DNA of 64,000 nucleotides from Nostoc sp. NMS2 (GTDB taxonomy: Bacteria > Cyanobacteriota > Cyanobacteriia > Cyanobacteriales > Nostocaceae), in the NCBI RefSeq assembly GCF_017115105.1, contig NZ_JABXKH010000038.1, forward strand, positions 47,131 through 111,130. The letters run 5' to 3'. This document shows, piece after piece, positions 38,330 through 49,529 of the stretch; positions within the stretch are counted from its first letter, which is position 1; the number at the start of each line of letters is the position of its first letter. The notes beneath the pieces are model-generated. The model had not been told where the DNA came from, searched no databases, and was given only the letters and a program-made list of their open reading frames with translations. Made by a program: the position numbers and the translations under genes.

Positions 38330-39739
38330 TTAGAGTCCGATTTGCACGTCTTCGAGGATACCCAGTGCATCAGGAACAAGGACGGCTGCGGAGTAGTAGG
38401 CGGTGACAAGGTAGGAGAGGATGGCCTTTTCGCTGATGCCCATAAATCGAACGGACAGGCTGGGTTGGTATTCGTCGGGAATACCAGTTTGATGCAAACC
38501 AATCACTCCTTGTTTTTCCACACCGGTACGAAGCAAGAGGATGGAACTGGTGCGGGTATTGGTAATGGGGATCTTGTTGCAGGGAAAGATGGGTATACCC
38601 CGCCAAGCAGGTACCCGATGACCGCCCAAGTCGATGCTTTGTGGATAGATGCCGAGGCGGTTGCATTCCCGACCGAAAGCAGCGATGGTGCGGGGGTGCG
38701 CCAGGAAGAATCCCGGATCTTTCCATACCGTGGCCAGGAGTTCGTCAAGGTCATCGGGAGTAGGTGGCCCGTTGCGGGTGTAAATGCGCTGTTTAAAGTC
38801 GGCGTTGTGTAGCAAACCGAATCCCCGATTGTTGATTAATTCGTTTTCTTGACGTTCCCGCAATGCCTCGATAGTCAGCCGCAATTGTTGTTCGGTTTGA
38901 TTCATCGGTTCATTGTACAGATCCGCGACACGAGTATGCACCCGCAACACGGTTTGAGCCACGCTCAACTCATATTCACGGGGGGAGAGTTCGTAATCTA
39001 CGAAAGTTCCCGGCAACTCAAGCTCTCCGACATACCCTGATGTCACCTCAATGGCAGCTTCCCCGGACTCATTTTGCGGAACTTGTGGGAGGGTTCTGAA
39101 GCGATCAACGTGGGCTTGTAGCGCCTGTGACTGGTTGAGCAGTTCCCGAAACGCTTGTTGTGGTAACACCAATACCGTGGTTCGGGTGAGAGCCTGGATT
39201 GTGTATTCCCAATTGCTCTGAGGCTCTACTAATATGCGATCGCCAAAATAGTCACCGTCAGCTAACACACCCAATACAGTCTGCTCATCATACTTGCCAA
39301 CACCAATCTTATTTACCTTGCCGTGAGCAATCAAAAAAAGCTGATTGGCTGGCTGTCCTGACTGTGCGATCGCATCACCGGGGGCAAACTCCTGCTGAAC
39401 AAACCGACCTGCCAAGGCATTCAACACATCAACGTCGTCAAACCCTCGCAGCAATGGCAACTCACCAAGTTCTTGAGGAATCACCTGCACATCGGCTCCA
39501 GTGTTGGTAAAAGTCACGCGCCCATCGCCAATGGAATATGTTAACCGACGGTTTACCCGATAAGTACCACCCTTCGTCTGCACCCACGGCAACATCTTCA
39601 ACAACCACCTCGATGTAATCTCCTGCATCTGCGGTGCAGATTTGGTCGTCGTCGCCAAATTACGCGCAGCTGCGGTACTCAAACTCAGTCGGGGATGCTC
39701 ATTCTCAACATCCAAATTTGACTCGATAGATTCTGTCAT
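38330..39739 (-). CDS. Family 2B encapsulin shell protein, proximal copy, with cNMP-binding-like insertion
   Basis: A 469-residue protein with the same domain order as its downstream paralogue: N-terminal arm, about 95-residue start of the shell fold, cyclic-nucleotide-binding-like insertion (about 97-215), rest of the HK97-type fold. It keeps the conserved [16 protein letters not shown] segment. Family 2B encapsulins form icosahedral nanocompartments and are often encoded next to terpene cyclases. This gene follows geosmin synthase by 82 bp on the same strand, so the enzyme is the obvious cargo. The binding cassette [16 protein letters not shown] lacks the canonical phosphate-binding arginine. 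Annotation as a Crp-type regulator would be wrong: there is no DNA-binding domain. Confidence 0.88.
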   Translation of the reverse strand: MTESIESNLDVENEHPRLSLSTAAARNLATTTKSAPQMQEITSRWLLKMLPWVQTKGGTYRVNRRLTYSIGDGRVTFTNTGADVQVIPQELGELPLLRGFDDVDVLNALAGRFVQQEFAPGDAIAQSGQPANQLFLIAHGKVNKIGVGKYDEQTVLGVLADGDYFGDRILVEPQSNWEYTIQALTRTTVLVLPQQAFRELLNQSQALQAHVDRFRTLPQVPQNESGEAAIEVTSGYVGELELPGTFVDYELSPREYELSVAQTVLRVHTRVADLYNEPMNQTEQQLRLTIEALRERQENELINNRGFGLLHNADFKQRIYTRNGPPTPDDLDELLATVWKDPGFFLAHPRTIAAFGRECNRLGIYPQSIDLGGHRVPAWRGIPIFPCNKIPITNTRTSSILLLRTGVEKQGVIGLHQTGIPDEYQPSLSVRFMGISEKAILSYLVTAYYSAAVLVPDALGILEDVQIGL

Positions 39740-39821
39740 AACCTAACCCTCTACTCTTTAGTTACTAAAAAAATTGATCTCACTCGATCAAATACTGATC
39801 TTGGACTCACACCGCCAAACT

Positions 39822-42152
<2,331 letters not shown>

Positions 42153-42463
42153 TCATTTCGTGGCTGAGATGAACTGGAGGTTGACGAGCATCCTCACCAA
42201 CCAGGCTATGTCACCACGTGTAGTTTACTCGTGGTGGCTTATGTCAAGGGAATAATATAAAATGCTCTTGGTCCAAATAAAGAGCTATGTAAGTTTTAGC
42301 TGAAGTTTTTTATGCCGAAAGATAGGGCATTTGAAAAATCTGTTTGAGTTATTACTCATTTCAGATGATGGCAGATAAATGTTTAGTAATTTATGGTGTT
42401 CTCATAATCTTTCATGGTTATAGAAAAAAAGCAATACGTAGACTCAAGCATTTAAATAGATAG

Positions 42464-42600
42464 TTAAATTAAAAATTTCACAATTAGAAGACAGTTAAGA
42501 CAGTTAAGCAGATAATTAAATTAAAAATTTCACAATTAGAAGACAGTTAAGACAGTTAAGACAGTTAAGCAGATAATTAAACTATTTAAGACAGTTATTA
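42464..42600. repeat. Compound tandem repeat with GACAGTTAA units
   Basis: Unit 1 (42464-42515, 52 bases) and unit 2 (42516-42576, 61 bases) are identical except that unit 2 has three rather than two copies of the 9-mer GACAGTTAA. A further partial unit follows. The copy-number difference points to slippage. Confidence 0.85.
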
Positions 42601-42801
42601 AATAATAATTACTGATTGTAAATTTTTGTAAGTAAAGCAATCCGGCTCGGTTCATCCGCGGCCAATGATGATATTTTTGAAAAAATTGTGGTTTCGCTAG
42701 ATGCTTTTGACGTGATGCCTTTCTATTAAATTTTGTTTTTGTTTCAGTACACAGAACTAAAAAAACTTTCAAAGCCACAACTGCGATCGCTGCTAAAATC
42801 A

Positions 42802-42838
42802 TAATATTCCCAACTTATTCAAAAAGTTGGGAATATTA
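42802..42838. terminator. 13-bp perfect stem-loop, possible terminator
   Basis: TAATATTCCCAAC and GTTGGGAATATTA flank an 11-base loop. It lies 83 bases past the stop of the DUF4231 gene on the minus strand and could end its transcript. Confidence 0.5.
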
Positions 42839-42920
42839 GCTTTTCCAGTTAGTCTGAAAAATCCTATTTGAACCAATACTCGACTGATTAGCGATCGCAA
42901 TTAACTAATCAAGTGTCCTT

Positions 42921-43802
42921 CTACTTCGTTACTTCTGCTTCCGCTTTGTTTGACTCATTAGATGAAGAAGTAGATTCTGTCTTCTCTGATTGCGTCTCAC
43001 TCGTTTGCTGCAATTGGTTGAGATGAATATTGTTCACTTGAACAATAAAGTACTCTAATGCTTGACTTGCCTTTTGTTGCTGTTGGCTTTCGTCAGACAC
43101 ATCATAGCAACGATAAGGCGGAGTCACACCCAATATAAATTTCTCTTGTTCCGCTTCTAACAATTCAACTGCTGTGTTAGCAGCAAGGGAATTCTTCTGA
43201 AAAGGAAAAGAGGTAACTATACTAGCAACGATAGAAGCAATAGCTGGGCAGAGTACAGGGAGCCACTTGAGCCAAGCTTGTCCTGCTTCTAATTTGTCTA
43301 CTAGAACTAAAATTGGTGTGACTCCTGATAAAATCACTGTCGCAATTTGCAAACTATAGTAAAGGTTCCTTGATACACCTCTAATTTTTTTATAATCATC
43401 AATCAAGTCTTGGCTGTATTGTAAAGCCTTCCCTCTTGTCAGAGTCAGTGTATCTTTATCCCAAGAATTAGGGTTGGTCAATAGATAACTATATAGTTCA
43501 GCTTTTTTGGTGAGTTCTGACTGATAAGCTGCCTTCTTGTAGTTCTGGAATACTTGTCTATTGATGAGCAACAAAAAAAATAAGAAAGTTAGAGCTACTG
43601 CCCCAGAAATGACAACTGTTTTATCTTCTGAAAGAAAAACAATAAAAAGTGCAGAAGAAACAAAAGCTGCAAGTAATAAATACTCAATTACTTTCAAGTT
43701 AAATAACTTTTTTTCATCTGATGTAGAAGATAAATTTTCAATTCTATCGGAAATATTCTTTTGGTTTCTTTGATTAAGATTAGGTAATTCAGAAGTAGTC
43801 AT
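42921..43802 (-). CDS. DUF4231 (SLATT-like) membrane protein
   Basis: A 293-residue protein with four hydrophobic segments in two pairs (about 43-61, 66-83, 148-168 and 178-198) and a cytoplasmic helical region between them. SLAANTAVELLEAEQEKFILGVTPPY across residues 206-231, read in parts, is the hallmark I associate with DUF4231. Proteins of this SLATT-like group are proposed pore-forming effectors or sensors in nucleotide-signalling conflict systems, but many cyanobacterial copies stand alone, as here. The C-terminus is Ser/Glu-rich and probably disordered. No nucleotide cyclase or CD-NTase is nearby. Confidence 0.75.
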   Translation of the reverse strand: MTTSELPNLNQRNQKNISDRIENLSSTSDEKKLFNLKVIEYLLLAAFVSSALFIVFLSEDKTVVISGAVALTFLFFLLLINRQVFQNYKKAAYQSELTKKAELYSYLLTNPNSWDKDTLTLTRGKALQYSQDLIDDYKKIRGVSRNLYYSLQIATVILSGVTPILVLVDKLEAGQAWLKWLPVLCPAIASIVASIVTSFPFQKNSLAANTAVELLEAEQEKFILGVTPPYRCYDVSDESQQQQKASQALEYFIVQVNNIHLNQLQQTSETQSEKTESTSSSNESNKAEAEVTK

Positions 43803-43840
43803 TGCCTCTTACTCAATTCGTTATCGGGTGAAATGTAACA

Positions 43841-43904
43841 TTGAAGAAGAATTCAGAATTCAGGGGCGTAGCCGGAGACGTTTCCGTTACTCCGGTCAGA
43901 ATCA
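43841..43904. repeat. Dispersed GAAGAAGAATTCAG / CCGGAGACGTTTCC repeat
   Basis: It shares AGCCGGAGACGTTTCCGTTA and TCCGGTCAGAATCA with 50260-50315. A related inverted copy is at 6441-6495. Confidence 0.7.
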
Positions 43905-44365
43905 ATACTTCGGCTTACCTCGACTCCGCCCTTCGGCTACGCTCAGGACAGGCTCGGCACGAGTCGCTCAGTAACCATCAGTCGGGGATTCAGACCGGCG
44001 ACTGTTTTGTTGACCACCAAATTTTCAATTTGGCAGGGGTCTTAAACCCAATTATTCATCCGCTTTTTCGTTCAGAATATTCAACTGAATTCTGGCTCCT
44101 GACTTCTGAATTCTGTTCGATAAAATGAATAGCAATAAATAGAATTAATTGTGCTGAGGGGGTAGAAGTTAGGATAACTTTGCAAATATATAGAATTCTA
44201 ACTTTTGCTTAGACATCCCTTGTATAACTGATCTTAAATTAAGTAGTTTCTCCCATACCAAAACCTTCTAGCATCTACTATTAGCTCCCATTTTACGATT
44301 GACTATTTGGCTGAGATGTTTTACAAAAGCCAGAAATGTTTCTTTCTATTGACGTAAAATTATCT

Positions 44366-44488
44366 CATACCAATTTTTTACGAAGCTGCATAGAATTCGA
44401 TCCCCCCTAGCCCACGCCAGTCGCTCCACTACAGCGCTTCGCGCATTTAGGGGGATCAAGATATGTGCAACTTCACATTAAATTGGTA
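44366..44488. mobile_element. MITE family C, copy 2 (123 bp)
   Basis: The ends TACCAATT...ACGAAGCTGCAT and GTGCAACTTCACATT...AATTGGTA match those of the 9369-9649 element. Its interior is a GATCCCCCCTAG...GGGGGATC palindrome. It appears as the uninterrupted form of the family. Confidence 0.7.
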
Positions 44489-44697
44489 TCAGTCCAGCAA
44501 GTCTAATTAATCTTAACCATACATACATTTGATTGATAATGCAAGACTTTTTTGATAGTAGTTTTACGTAGGCGTGAAAATATTTTTGATATAAGTAGCG
44601 CGTTGTCCACAAAAAATATATGATTTGGACTTTGCAATAGTTGAATTGTTTTTTTTGGAAAATTTTAACCCTATCCAAGGTGCTAATCTGTCGCGTA

Positions 44698-44857
44698 GGG
44701 AGCATCCCAAATGTGCAAGTTTATTTTTATAGGGTATTTGGAATTAGACTAGGAATGAAATAACGAACCGCCAAGGACGCAAAGAACGCAAAGGAAAGAT
44801 GTTTGTACAGAGTTTTTGTGCCAGTTCTGTGCCTTTTAGCAAAATTGGGATGCTCCC
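44698..44857. mobile_element. MITE family A, copy 2 (160 bp, 8-bp TSD)
   Basis: The ends GGGAGCATCCCAA and TTGGGATGCTCCC are perfect over 13 bp and 17 of 19 overall. They are flanked by GTCGCGTA at 44690-44697 and 44858-44865, an intact 8-bp target duplication. The length equals that of the copy at 7499-7658, but the interiors are unrelated apart from the ends. Confidence 0.85.
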
Positions 44858-44924
44858 GTCGCGTAGAGATTGGCTGACAACTATTTCGACAGGAAATTAT
44901 GCAAGATTCTGCGATTTATCAAAA

Positions 44925-45028
44925 CAGAATTCAGGATTCAGAATTGAGAATGAATTCTGTACAATTGACCAGAGACGGAGCGTTTCTGTCTTTGCTCCTG
45001 TATTCTGACTTCTGAATTCTTCTTCAAC
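44925..45028. repeat. Dispersed CAGAATTCAGGATTCAG / GAATTCTTCTTCAA repeat
   Basis: Inverted halves around GACCAGAGACGGAG form a large imperfect palindrome. Its right half matches 6478-6495. It ends 49 bp before the DUF39 start. Confidence 0.6.
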
Positions 45029-45077
45029 AAGATATCCTTCAAAGAGGAAGATAGCAGGAAGCGCTAGCACTGATAAG

Positions 45078-46247
45078 ATGCGAACAATTGCCGAAATTAA
45101 CGAGAAAATCATCCGCCAACGTGCGGTGGTGTTGACAACTGAAGAGTTAAAAGCACGAGTTGTAGAAATCGGTGTTACTAAAGCGGCTAAAGAAGTTGAT
45201 GTAATTACCACTGGTACGTTTGAGCCGATGGAATCAAGCGGTGCAATTATCAATCTTGGACACACTGACCCTCCGATCAAAATTCGTCGTTGCTGGTTAG
45301 ATGGTGTACCAGCATACTCTGGTTTTGGGGCAGTAGATTTATATTTGGGTGCGAGTTGTGCTGTGGAGACGACGGACGGAGAAGAAATCAGAGAACGTGG
45401 CGGCGGTCATGTCATCGAAGATTTGATCGCTGGTAAAGCTATACACGTAAAAGCGCAAGGACAAGTAACAGATTGTTACCCCAGAGCAAGTTTTGAAACT
45501 ACAGTTACCCGTGAAACAATTAATCAGTTTTATTTATTCAATCCGCGCAATCTTTATCAAAATTTTATTGTTGGTGTAAATGGTGGCGATCGCCCCCTCT
45601 TCACCTATCTGGGCCCTTTACAACCGCGTTTGGGGAATGCCGTTTACTCTAATCCCGGTGCTATTTCCCCCTTACTCAACGATCCCGACTTGCAACTCGT
45701 TGGTATAGGGACTCGAATTTTTTTAGGCGGCGGTATTGGTTATGTTGCCTGGGAAGGCACTCAGCACTTCCCCTTACAAAAACGTTTAGCTAATCGGACA
45801 CCGATTGGGCCTTCTGCTACTTTAGCTTTAATTGGTGATGCCAAGCAAATGGATGCTCACTGGGTGCGGGGTTGTTACTTTAAAAGCTATGGCCCCTCAT
45901 TAATGTTAGGCGTTGGTGTCCCACTCCCTGTATTAAATGAACAAGTAGTTGAACACTGCGCTGTACAGGATAAAGATTTAGTAGCCCCAATAGTGGATTT
46001 TTCCATTCCCCGGCGCGTTCGTCCCACCTTTGGTTTAGTGAGTTATGCCCAACTCAAATCTGGGAGGATCACTATTGAGGGCAAAGCTGTACGCTCTGCC
46101 CCCTTAGCGAGTTTGTTTTTTTCTAGGCAAGTTGCCCTAGAGTTGAAAAAGTGGATCGAAGCAGGGACGTTTACCCTCACAGAACCAGTTTCACCAATTC
46201 CGATGGAGCGATCGTTTCTACCCCAAGATCGGCGGACGGATTTTTGA
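45078..46247 (+). CDS. DUF39 protein, homocysteine biosynthesis (aspartate-semialdehyde sulfurtransferase) family
   Basis: A 389-residue protein matching the DUF39 family: TTGTFEPMESSGAIINLGH, DPPIKIRRCWLDGVPAYSG, VDLYLGASCAVE, and the C-terminal GVGVPLPVLNE. In methanogens DUF39 proteins convert aspartate semialdehyde to homocysteine with a ferredoxin-type partner. No such partner is adjacent here. Cys72, Cys94 and Cys133 are present, but the MESSG segment has Glu52 where I recall a cysteine (MCSSG) in methanogen enzymes, so the chemistry may differ. Homoserine dehydrogenase and metK of the same pathway are in this window. It is monocistronic. Confidence 0.82.
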   Translation: MRTIAEINEKIIRQRAVVLTTEELKARVVEIGVTKAAKEVDVITTGTFEPMESSGAIINLGHTDPPIKIRRCWLDGVPAYSGFGAVDLYLGASCAVETTDGEEIRERGGGHVIEDLIAGKAIHVKAQGQVTDCYPRASFETTVTRETINQFYLFNPRNLYQNFIVGVNGGDRPLFTYLGPLQPRLGNAVYSNPGAISPLLNDPDLQLVGIGTRIFLGGGIGYVAWEGTQHFPLQKRLANRTPIGPSATLALIGDAKQMDAHWVRGCYFKSYGPSLMLGVGVPLPVLNEQVVEHCAVQDKDLVAPIVDFSIPRRVRPTFGLVSYAQLKSGRITIEGKAVRSAPLASLFFSRQVALELKKWIEAGTFTLTEPVSPIPMERSFLPQDRRTDF

Positions 46248-46429
46248 TCTTGGGGAATGGGGAATGGGGGGATGAGGGAGCAGGGAGCAGGGGAGCAAGG
46301 GGGACAAGGAGGACAAGGGGGAATTATTAAAATTAAGTCTCTCCCTTGTCTCCCCCCTCTTCCTTGTCTCCCTTGTCTCCCTTGTCTCTTTTCCATGCCC
46401 TGTTTGGCCAATGCCCAATGCCCCATACC

Positions 46430-47461
46430 CTACTCTTGAGTCGGTTTCGGTCGCTTGATGGGTTTAGGAGCAGGCGTTTTTGGTATAGGTTTTGACACCA
46501 CAGAGGTGTCGCCGCCTGCGCCTGTTTTCTTGATGGGACGCGGGGTTTCGCCACTGCGTCTGGGGGGGAATGGTTTTCTACTACCAGCACCAGCACCACC
46601 GCCACCGCCAGCACGAGGGCCACCTCTGAATGGTGGTTTGCGTTTTTTGGGCAAGTCAGCGATCGCTTCAGCTTTTTCTACTATCAAAACATCAGCTTCT
46701 CGTTTGGCTTGGAAGTCCCAGAACTTTCCTACCGCTTTGGTGGTGAGGACACCCCTTAATTTCAACTTGAAATACTTGGGTTTGTCAGTTGGTTTACGTG
46801 CAGCCTGCCTAATTTTGACTACCAAACTCTTAGCGTCAAAAGATTGGTATACTACTTCACCACGAACAGAAAAACCACCATCTGCTACTTCTGATGAGGG
46901 AATCGCGGGAATTGTGCTTAATTCAGAATTTTCGGATAAGCCATCATCCGGTGTCTGTGACTCTTGCAACTCTAAATCTGACTCGTCCTCATCTGTTGAG
47001 TTTTTAGCCAGATTTTCTGGCTCCCAAACTCCGACGATTTGGATGTGCAAGGTGTCATTTTCTTGTCTTGTCCGTGGATATACTACCCACAAATGTTCTT
47101 TTTCTAAGTCTAGATGATTCTTGACTAAGCTCATAATCCGGCCTAGGAGGACGGCATTGAGTTCTACACCATCTGTGGTTAGCAGTGTACCTTGAGTGAA
47201 TTGTTCGCTGCTGGCATGATAGCGACCCCGAACTAATCCGATCGCTCGGTACTGCATCGGTTCGCTAGGAGGCGGAATCGGTTGCTGTCGATTGACTAAG
47301 TTCCCATTTGAGTCAGTCTCGCTGGGGTTGACAGGCGAATTTTCAAATTTAGAGGGCTTGGCTACTATTTGAACATTAGAGGATGCCTCTATGTTATTTA
47401 GGCCCTGGTTAGAGGCAGAAGAATTGGAAGATTCAGGCAACGGCATCAGGTCGGAATTCAT
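46430..47461 (-). CDS. Conserved protein with basic Gly/Pro/Arg-rich tail, function unknown
   Basis: About 343 residues from the ATG at 47461, which has AAGGAG at good spacing (an upstream in-frame ATG at 47560 lacks this). The N-terminal 60 residues are Ser/Asn-rich. The middle (about 70-240) holds a folded domain with YRAIGLVRGRYHASSEQF, LWVVYPRTRQENDTLHIQIVG in parts, and FSVRGEVVYQSFDAKSLVVKIRQ. The last 70 residues are low complexity (KKRKPPFRGGPRAGGGGG, then PIPKTPAPKPIKRP) and strongly basic, as in nucleic-acid-binding tails. I recognise no catalytic motif; an RNA-binding role is only a guess. Confidence 0.7.
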   Translation of the reverse strand: MNSDLMPLPESSNSSASNQGLNNIEASSNVQIVAKPSKFENSPVNPSETDSNGNLVNRQQPIPPPSEPMQYRAIGLVRGRYHASSEQFTQGTLLTTDGVELNAVLLGRIMSLVKNHLDLEKEHLWVVYPRTRQENDTLHIQIVGVWEPENLAKNSTDEDESDLELQESQTPDDGLSENSELSTIPAIPSSEVADGGFSVRGEVVYQSFDAKSLVVKIRQAARKPTDKPKYFKLKLRGVLTTKAVGKFWDFQAKREADVLIVEKAEAIADLPKKRKPPFRGGPRAGGGGGAGAGSRKPFPPRRSGETPRPIKKTGAGGDTSVVSKPIPKTPAPKPIKRPKPTQE

Positions 47462-47590
47462 AAAAACTCCTTGCGGCGGAGACACATCCCATTGTGGGAT
47501 TTTACAAAGGCAGCTGGAAAGAGCATTTGTGCGACTGATGAAAGTATATTTGCTTTTCACAAAGTCACACTAGGGTACTCTATACAATAC

Positions 47591-47643
47591 TAAAGGCGCT
47601 AAATTGAGTGTATAAACACTAAATGTGTAATTTAGCGCCTTTA
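47591..47643. promoter_or_regulatory. 15-bp perfect inverted repeat between divergent genes
   Basis: TAAAGGCGCTAAATT (47591-47605) is exactly complementary to 47629-47643 with a 23-base spacer. It lies between the divergent basic-tail protein and TPR protein genes. It could be an operator, a transcript hairpin or a small repetitive palindrome. Confidence 0.5.
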
Positions 47644-47839
47644 CACTAGTTTCGGAAGCATATCATAGCTACAATTCTGACGGCTCCTCCTAAAGTCATC
47701 ACTTACTTTAGCAGTGTAAATAGTTAATTGTTATAAAATTCACAGGCAATTGGCGGTATTCCGCAAAGTTTTGGAAATTTTTAACTTTACGATTTGTGTA
47801 AATGATAATGTCATTAAAATTTAGGAGAAAGACAAAACT

Positions 47840-48733
47840 GTGTCTCAACCGCGCAATCGTTGGATAGTTCAAGTCGTCTTGGCGCTGGCAATTCTTGCTT
47901 TTGTGGGTGTTTCGGTGATTCCCATAATTGGAGCATTTAAGAATACGCCACCCTCAAACCAGAATACCGCTAGCACCAGAGGCACTTTGCCCTCCTCTGA
48001 CCAAAAATCAAAATTGGAAGATGAAGTCCGGGGTTATGAACTGGTTTTGCAAAGGGAACCAGAAAATCAGACTGCGCTTAAGAGCTTATTGCAGGCGCGT
48101 CTACAACTACTAAGTCAAAAAGAAAAAAGTGAGGTTAAGCCAGCTGATATTCAAGTCGTCATTGAACCCCTTGAAAAGCTAGCCAAGCTGAATCCCGAAC
48201 AGTCAGAATATTCAGTGCTACTAGCTCAAGCTAAACAGCAAATAGGCGATCGCGAAGGAGCCGCTCAAGCTTATCGCGCAATTTTATCCACCAAACCAGG
48301 CGATTTGAAGGCTTTACAAGGAATGGTGGCTTTGTTAATCAGTCAGCAACGCCCTGAAGCAGCTATTGGTTTGCTGCAAGAAACCCTCTCGAAAGCAGCC
48401 CAAGCAAATACAATTCAGCCTGGAAGTGTAGATACAGTAGCCGTGCAGGTGCTGTTAGGTTCTGTTCATGCTTCCCAGAAACGCTACGCTCAAGCTAGTT
48501 CTGTATATGACCAAGCAATTAAGAAAGATCCTAAAGATTTTCGCCCCGTTGTGGCAAAAGCTATGCTCTTGAAACAACAGGGCAAAGACGCAGATGCAAA
48601 ACCTTTATTTGATAGTGCCGCAGCTTTAGCACCTGCTCAGTATAAAGACGAAATTAAAAAGGCAGCAACAGTTTCTCCTATTCCTAATCCGGCTGCATCT
48701 TCCGCGCCTCCATTGGAAAGTAAGCCTAAATGA
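47840..48733 (+). CDS. Membrane-anchored tetratricopeptide repeat protein
   Basis: A 297-residue protein with one N-terminal membrane segment (about residues 10-30, VVLALAILAFVGVSVIPII in part) and several TPR units, for example AAQAYRAILSTKPGDLKALQGMVALL across residues 140-165 and ASSVYDQAIKKDPKDFRPVVAKAMLL across 220-245. The C-terminus is Pro/Ser-rich. It starts at GTG with TTAGGAGA upstream. It is a likely scaffold facing the periplasm or lumen. Related cyanobacterial TPR proteins assist photosystem assembly, but this cannot be assigned from sequence. Confidence 0.8.
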   Translation: MSQPRNRWIVQVVLALAILAFVGVSVIPIIGAFKNTPPSNQNTASTRGTLPSSDQKSKLEDEVRGYELVLQREPENQTALKSLLQARLQLLSQKEKSEVKPADIQVVIEPLEKLAKLNPEQSEYSVLLAQAKQQIGDREGAAQAYRAILSTKPGDLKALQGMVALLISQQRPEAAIGLLQETLSKAAQANTIQPGSVDTVAVQVLLGSVHASQKRYAQASSVYDQAIKKDPKDFRPVVAKAMLLKQQGKDADAKPLFDSAAALAPAQYKDEIKKAATVSPIPNPAASSAPPLESKPK

Positions 48734-48856
48734 TAGGGATTGGGCATTGGGTATTGGGACATTGGGCATTGGGTACAAAGAGAAGTCTCTTTCTTGTCTC
48801 CTCTGCCCCCTGCCCCCTTGCCCCTTGCTCCCTGCTTGCCCCCCTGCTTCCTCCCC

Positions 48857-49477
48857 TCACGCTCCCTCAATGGCAGCTATGGCACCAAAGACTAAAAACA
48901 GGCATCCGCCAACAAAGGTGAGTTGACGCTCAGAAATTCGACCGGCAATCATTTTGCCGCCGATAACTGCGATCGCAGCACAAATGGCGTGTCCTAAAAT
49001 TGCACCTATTGTCACTCCAATTGGATTATTACCGGCGGCTAGAGCAATGGTGGCAATTTGGGTGCGATCGCCCCACTCTGCCATAAATGTCAATATAAAG
49101 GCTTCTATGACAATTGCTAAGGAAGTCTTTTTCTTTGGTAACTCCAAATCTGCTTTTTTCACCGCAGCTTCGGCTTCTTCTACAACTTCCATATCACAAG
49201 CAGCCGAGGACATCTTACTTGCGTCATATAACAGCTTGATACCAAAGGCAATAAACAAAACTATTTCGGCGTAATGAATATAAGCTTTTGGCAACAAAGA
49301 TACCGCTTGTCCAAATAGCACCGAAAGGATTGTCATCGCGGCTAAAGCAGCTGTAACACCTATAAATACCAGCCGTCGTGGGTGGTGCATTGCCAAAATC
49401 ACAGCAATAAAAAATGTTTTATCGCCTAGTTCTGAAACTGTTATTAATAATAAACCTGCGGTAAAAGCTGTTAACAC
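48857..49477 (-). CDS. mnx: TMEM165/GDT1 family Mn2+ (Ca2+) exporter
   Basis: A 206-residue membrane protein with six to seven segments in two halves, each carrying the family signature E-x-G-D-(K/R)-T: ELGDKT (residues 16-21) and EWGDRT (134-139). An acidic cytoplasmic loop (about 95-115) separates the halves. In Synechocystis the homologue Mnx exports manganese from the cytoplasm and prevents Mn toxicity. The upstream leader contains a probable Mn-sensing yybP-ykoY riboswitch, which supports manganese as the substrate. It converges with the TPR gene. Confidence 0.9.
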   Translation of the reverse strand: MLTAFTAGLLLITVSELGDKTFFIAVILAMHHPRRLVFIGVTAALAAMTILSVLFGQAVSLLPKAYIHYAEIVLFIAFGIKLLYDASKMSSAACDMEVVEEAEAAVKKADLELPKKKTSLAIVIEAFILTFMAEWGDRTQIATIALAAGNNPIGVTIGAILGHAICAAIAVIGGKMIAGRISERQLTFVGGCLFLVFGAIAAIEGA

Positions 49478-49529
49478 TCTCTCAAGCTCCTGAAGAATCC
49501 TTTACCGATGTGAAGCTTGATGAGAACCA

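Larger units (their letters stand above)
43803..45077. other. Repeat-rich intergenic region
   Basis: No gene is seen in 1.27 kb. It contains dispersed-repeat copies (43841-43904 and 44925-45028), a family C element (44366-44488) and a family A MITE (44698-44857). It looks like a landing zone for small elements. Confidence 0.65.

Noticed and set aside
38342..38812. 156-codon plus-strand open frame inside the encapsulin gene
   Set aside because: It is antisense to a strongly supported gene and its sequence has no family features; the high GC of the gene favours such shadows.
36703..39739. Calling the two proteins Crp-type transcription regulators
   Set aside because: They carry a cyclic-nucleotide-binding-like domain, but there is no helix-turn-helix and the rest of the sequence is of the encapsulin shell type.
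42536..42802. 88-codon minus-strand open frame upstream of geoA
   Set aside because: Its C-terminal part (LIICLTVLTVLTVF) is encoded by the GACAGTTAA tandem repeat, it has no convincing ribosome binding site, and it resembles no family I know.
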